From assembly GCF_019443105.1 (NCBI RefSeq), contig NZ_JAHZIJ010000001.1:186001-250000 (forward strand): a stretch of 64,000 bases of DNA. The letters run 5' to 3'. This document shows, one piece after another, positions 63,156-64,000 of the stretch. Within the stretch, counting starts at the first letter, position 1. Every line of letters starts with the position of its first letter. Under the pieces are notes generated by a model. The model was given only the letters and a program-made list of their open reading frames with translations, searched no databases and was not told where the DNA came from. Source of the stretch: Paenibacillus oenotherae. Lineage in GTDB: Bacteria; Bacillota; Bacilli; Paenibacillales; Paenibacillaceae. The position numbers and the translations under genes were made by a program.

Positions 63156-64000
63156 TTAATCCGCTGCTGCGGCCAGGGCAGCAAGCGCTTGGGACAGCGT
63201 CTTCACCGGAACGATACGCATCGGCGTCCCAAGCTCTGCGGCCTTCTCGGCTGCTTCCTCCGCATTGTCCGCCGGAACGAGAAATAACTGCGCGCCTTGA
63301 CGCTCTGCTGCCGCAACCTTGTGTCTGATGCCGCCAATCGCTCCGACCTCGCCTGAACGGCTTATCGTTCCCGTCCCCGCTACCCGCATCCCGCCCGTCA
63401 AATCTCCTGTTGTAATCTCATCGATGATTTGCAGGGCGAACATAAGACCTGCCGACGGCCCTCCGATCTCGGATGCATGGATCGTAATTTTCTTTGCCGG
63501 ATCACGGGGCTCGATCGTTCTCACTTCAGACAATCCCTGTACGCCAAGAGCATGTGCCGCAACGGTGGATTCGCCCTCCTCGACGACATTCCAGCTCTCT
63601 CTAGCAAGCTGGAGCGAGATCCCGATCCTTTTCTCATTCCGAATAACACTTACCTGCAGCGTCTCGTCCCGTTTGCCGGAGTCCTCTTCAAGCACCATCA
63701 ATAGCTGTTTCAGGCTGTGAACCCCGCGCCCATTGACTGCAACAATTTCGTCCCCTGCCTGCAAGATATCCGCAATTTCCTCCCGATCGCTGCCCGTCTC
63801 TTCCTGTTCACCGCCCGCCATCGCTTCCTCAACAAGTATTGAGACCGGAACGATATCATAAGGTGTACCGGTCACGGTGTACGCCGCCTCGATGGCATCA
63901 TTTTGCGATCCCCGCATCATAAAGGACTGCCGCTGCTTATACTGCTGCTCCGTCCTGCCTCCCAGCACATCCTTCCTGCGCAGCAGCTCGACATCGGAAT
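63156..64000 (-). CDS. ylbL: YlbL-type Lon-like serine protease with PDZ domain (cut by window edge)
   Basis: YlbL/SepM proteins are membrane-anchored PDZ-Lon proteases; in streptococci SepM trims a competence peptide. The visible 281 residues hold a PDZ domain (about ADILQAGDEIVAVNGRGVHSLKQLL) and a Lon-type protease domain with catalytic Ser in IGGPSAGLMFAL and Lys in GIRHKVAAAE. The frame runs open to base 64000 (SDVELLRRKDVLGG), so the N-terminal membrane anchor is outside. Confidence 0.93.
   Translation of the reverse strand, partial: SDVELLRRKDVLGGRTEQQYKQRQSFMMRGSQNDAIEAAYTVTGTPYDIVPVSILVEEAMAGGEQEETGSDREEIADILQAGDEIVAVNGRGVHSLKQLLMVLEEDSGKRDETLQVSVIRNEKRIGISLQLARESWNVVEEGESTVAAHALGVQGLSEVRTIEPRDPAKKITIHASEIGGPSAGLMFALQIIDEITTGDLTGGMRVAGTGTISRSGEVGAIGGIRHKVAAAERQGAQLFLVPADNAEEAAEKAAELGTPMRIVPVKTLSQALAALAAAAD

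Overview
The window is chromosomal DNA of a low-to-mid GC Gram-positive bacterium, most likely Paenibacillus or a close relative. The basis is gene order and protein type: a Bacillus-style fla/che operon with fliY, cheY, fliO-P-Q-R, flhB-A-F-G and cheB-cheA, preceded by codY, hslUV, trmFO, topA, dprA and sucCD, then the rplS-trmD-rimM-khpA-rpsP-ffh-ylxM-ftsY-smc-rnc block and a FapR-type fatty-acid operon. No rRNA, tRNA, prophage, insertion sequence or CRISPR array was found.

Layout, left to right (nearly all genes are on the minus strand, so transcription runs right to left). 1-24 kb: fla/che operon from cheA (cut by the window edge) back to flgB, with genes mostly overlapping or a few bases apart. 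24-34 kb: codY, hslU, hslV, trmFO, topA, dprA, sucD, sucC. 34.5-37.2 kb: two plus-strand genes, a ComM/YifB-type AAA ATPase and the old-yellow-enzyme namA. 37.2-38.1 kb: a non-coding stretch with simple repeats and a four-stem-loop element. 38.1-43.6 kb: yraN, an orphan FlhB-C-like gene (ylqH), an orphan FliK-like gene (ylqG), rnhB, rbgA, lepB. 43.7-53 kb: rplS to smc. 53-54 kb: a second repeat-rich spacer holding a second copy of the four-stem-loop element. 54-61 kb: rnc, fabF, acpP, fabG, fabD, fabH, plsX, fapR. 61-64 kb: rpmF and yceD, divergent from tmcAL, and a partial ylbL.

The genes form several working units. The fla/che block encodes the rod, hook, MS and C rings, export gate and export ATPase, and the chemotaxis core. 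The ffh/ftsY/lepB set handles membrane targeting and signal-peptide removal. rplS, rpsP, rimM, trmD, rbgA and rnc serve ribosome and tRNA maturation. The fap/fab/plsX set makes fatty acids and starts phospholipid synthesis under FapR. CodY, encoded here, may also act locally: a 14/15 match to its box lies just upstream of namA.

Most genes are ordinary. The points most worth a second look are: (i) a pair of about 180-bp intergenic elements 15.7 kb apart, each with four CCTGC-N6-GCAGG stem-loops at nearly the same 50/60/50-bp spacing; (ii) an orphan FliK-like/FlhB-C-like gene pair outside the flagellar operon; (iii) a YraN nuclease-fold protein with a translated Asn-Val-Ser repeat tail built by a 9-bp minisatellite; (iv) several candidate regulatory sites, including a Shine-Dalgarno-masking hairpin before comM, a 20-bp palindrome in the ylxM leader, and two divergent promoters that share one -35 hexamer.
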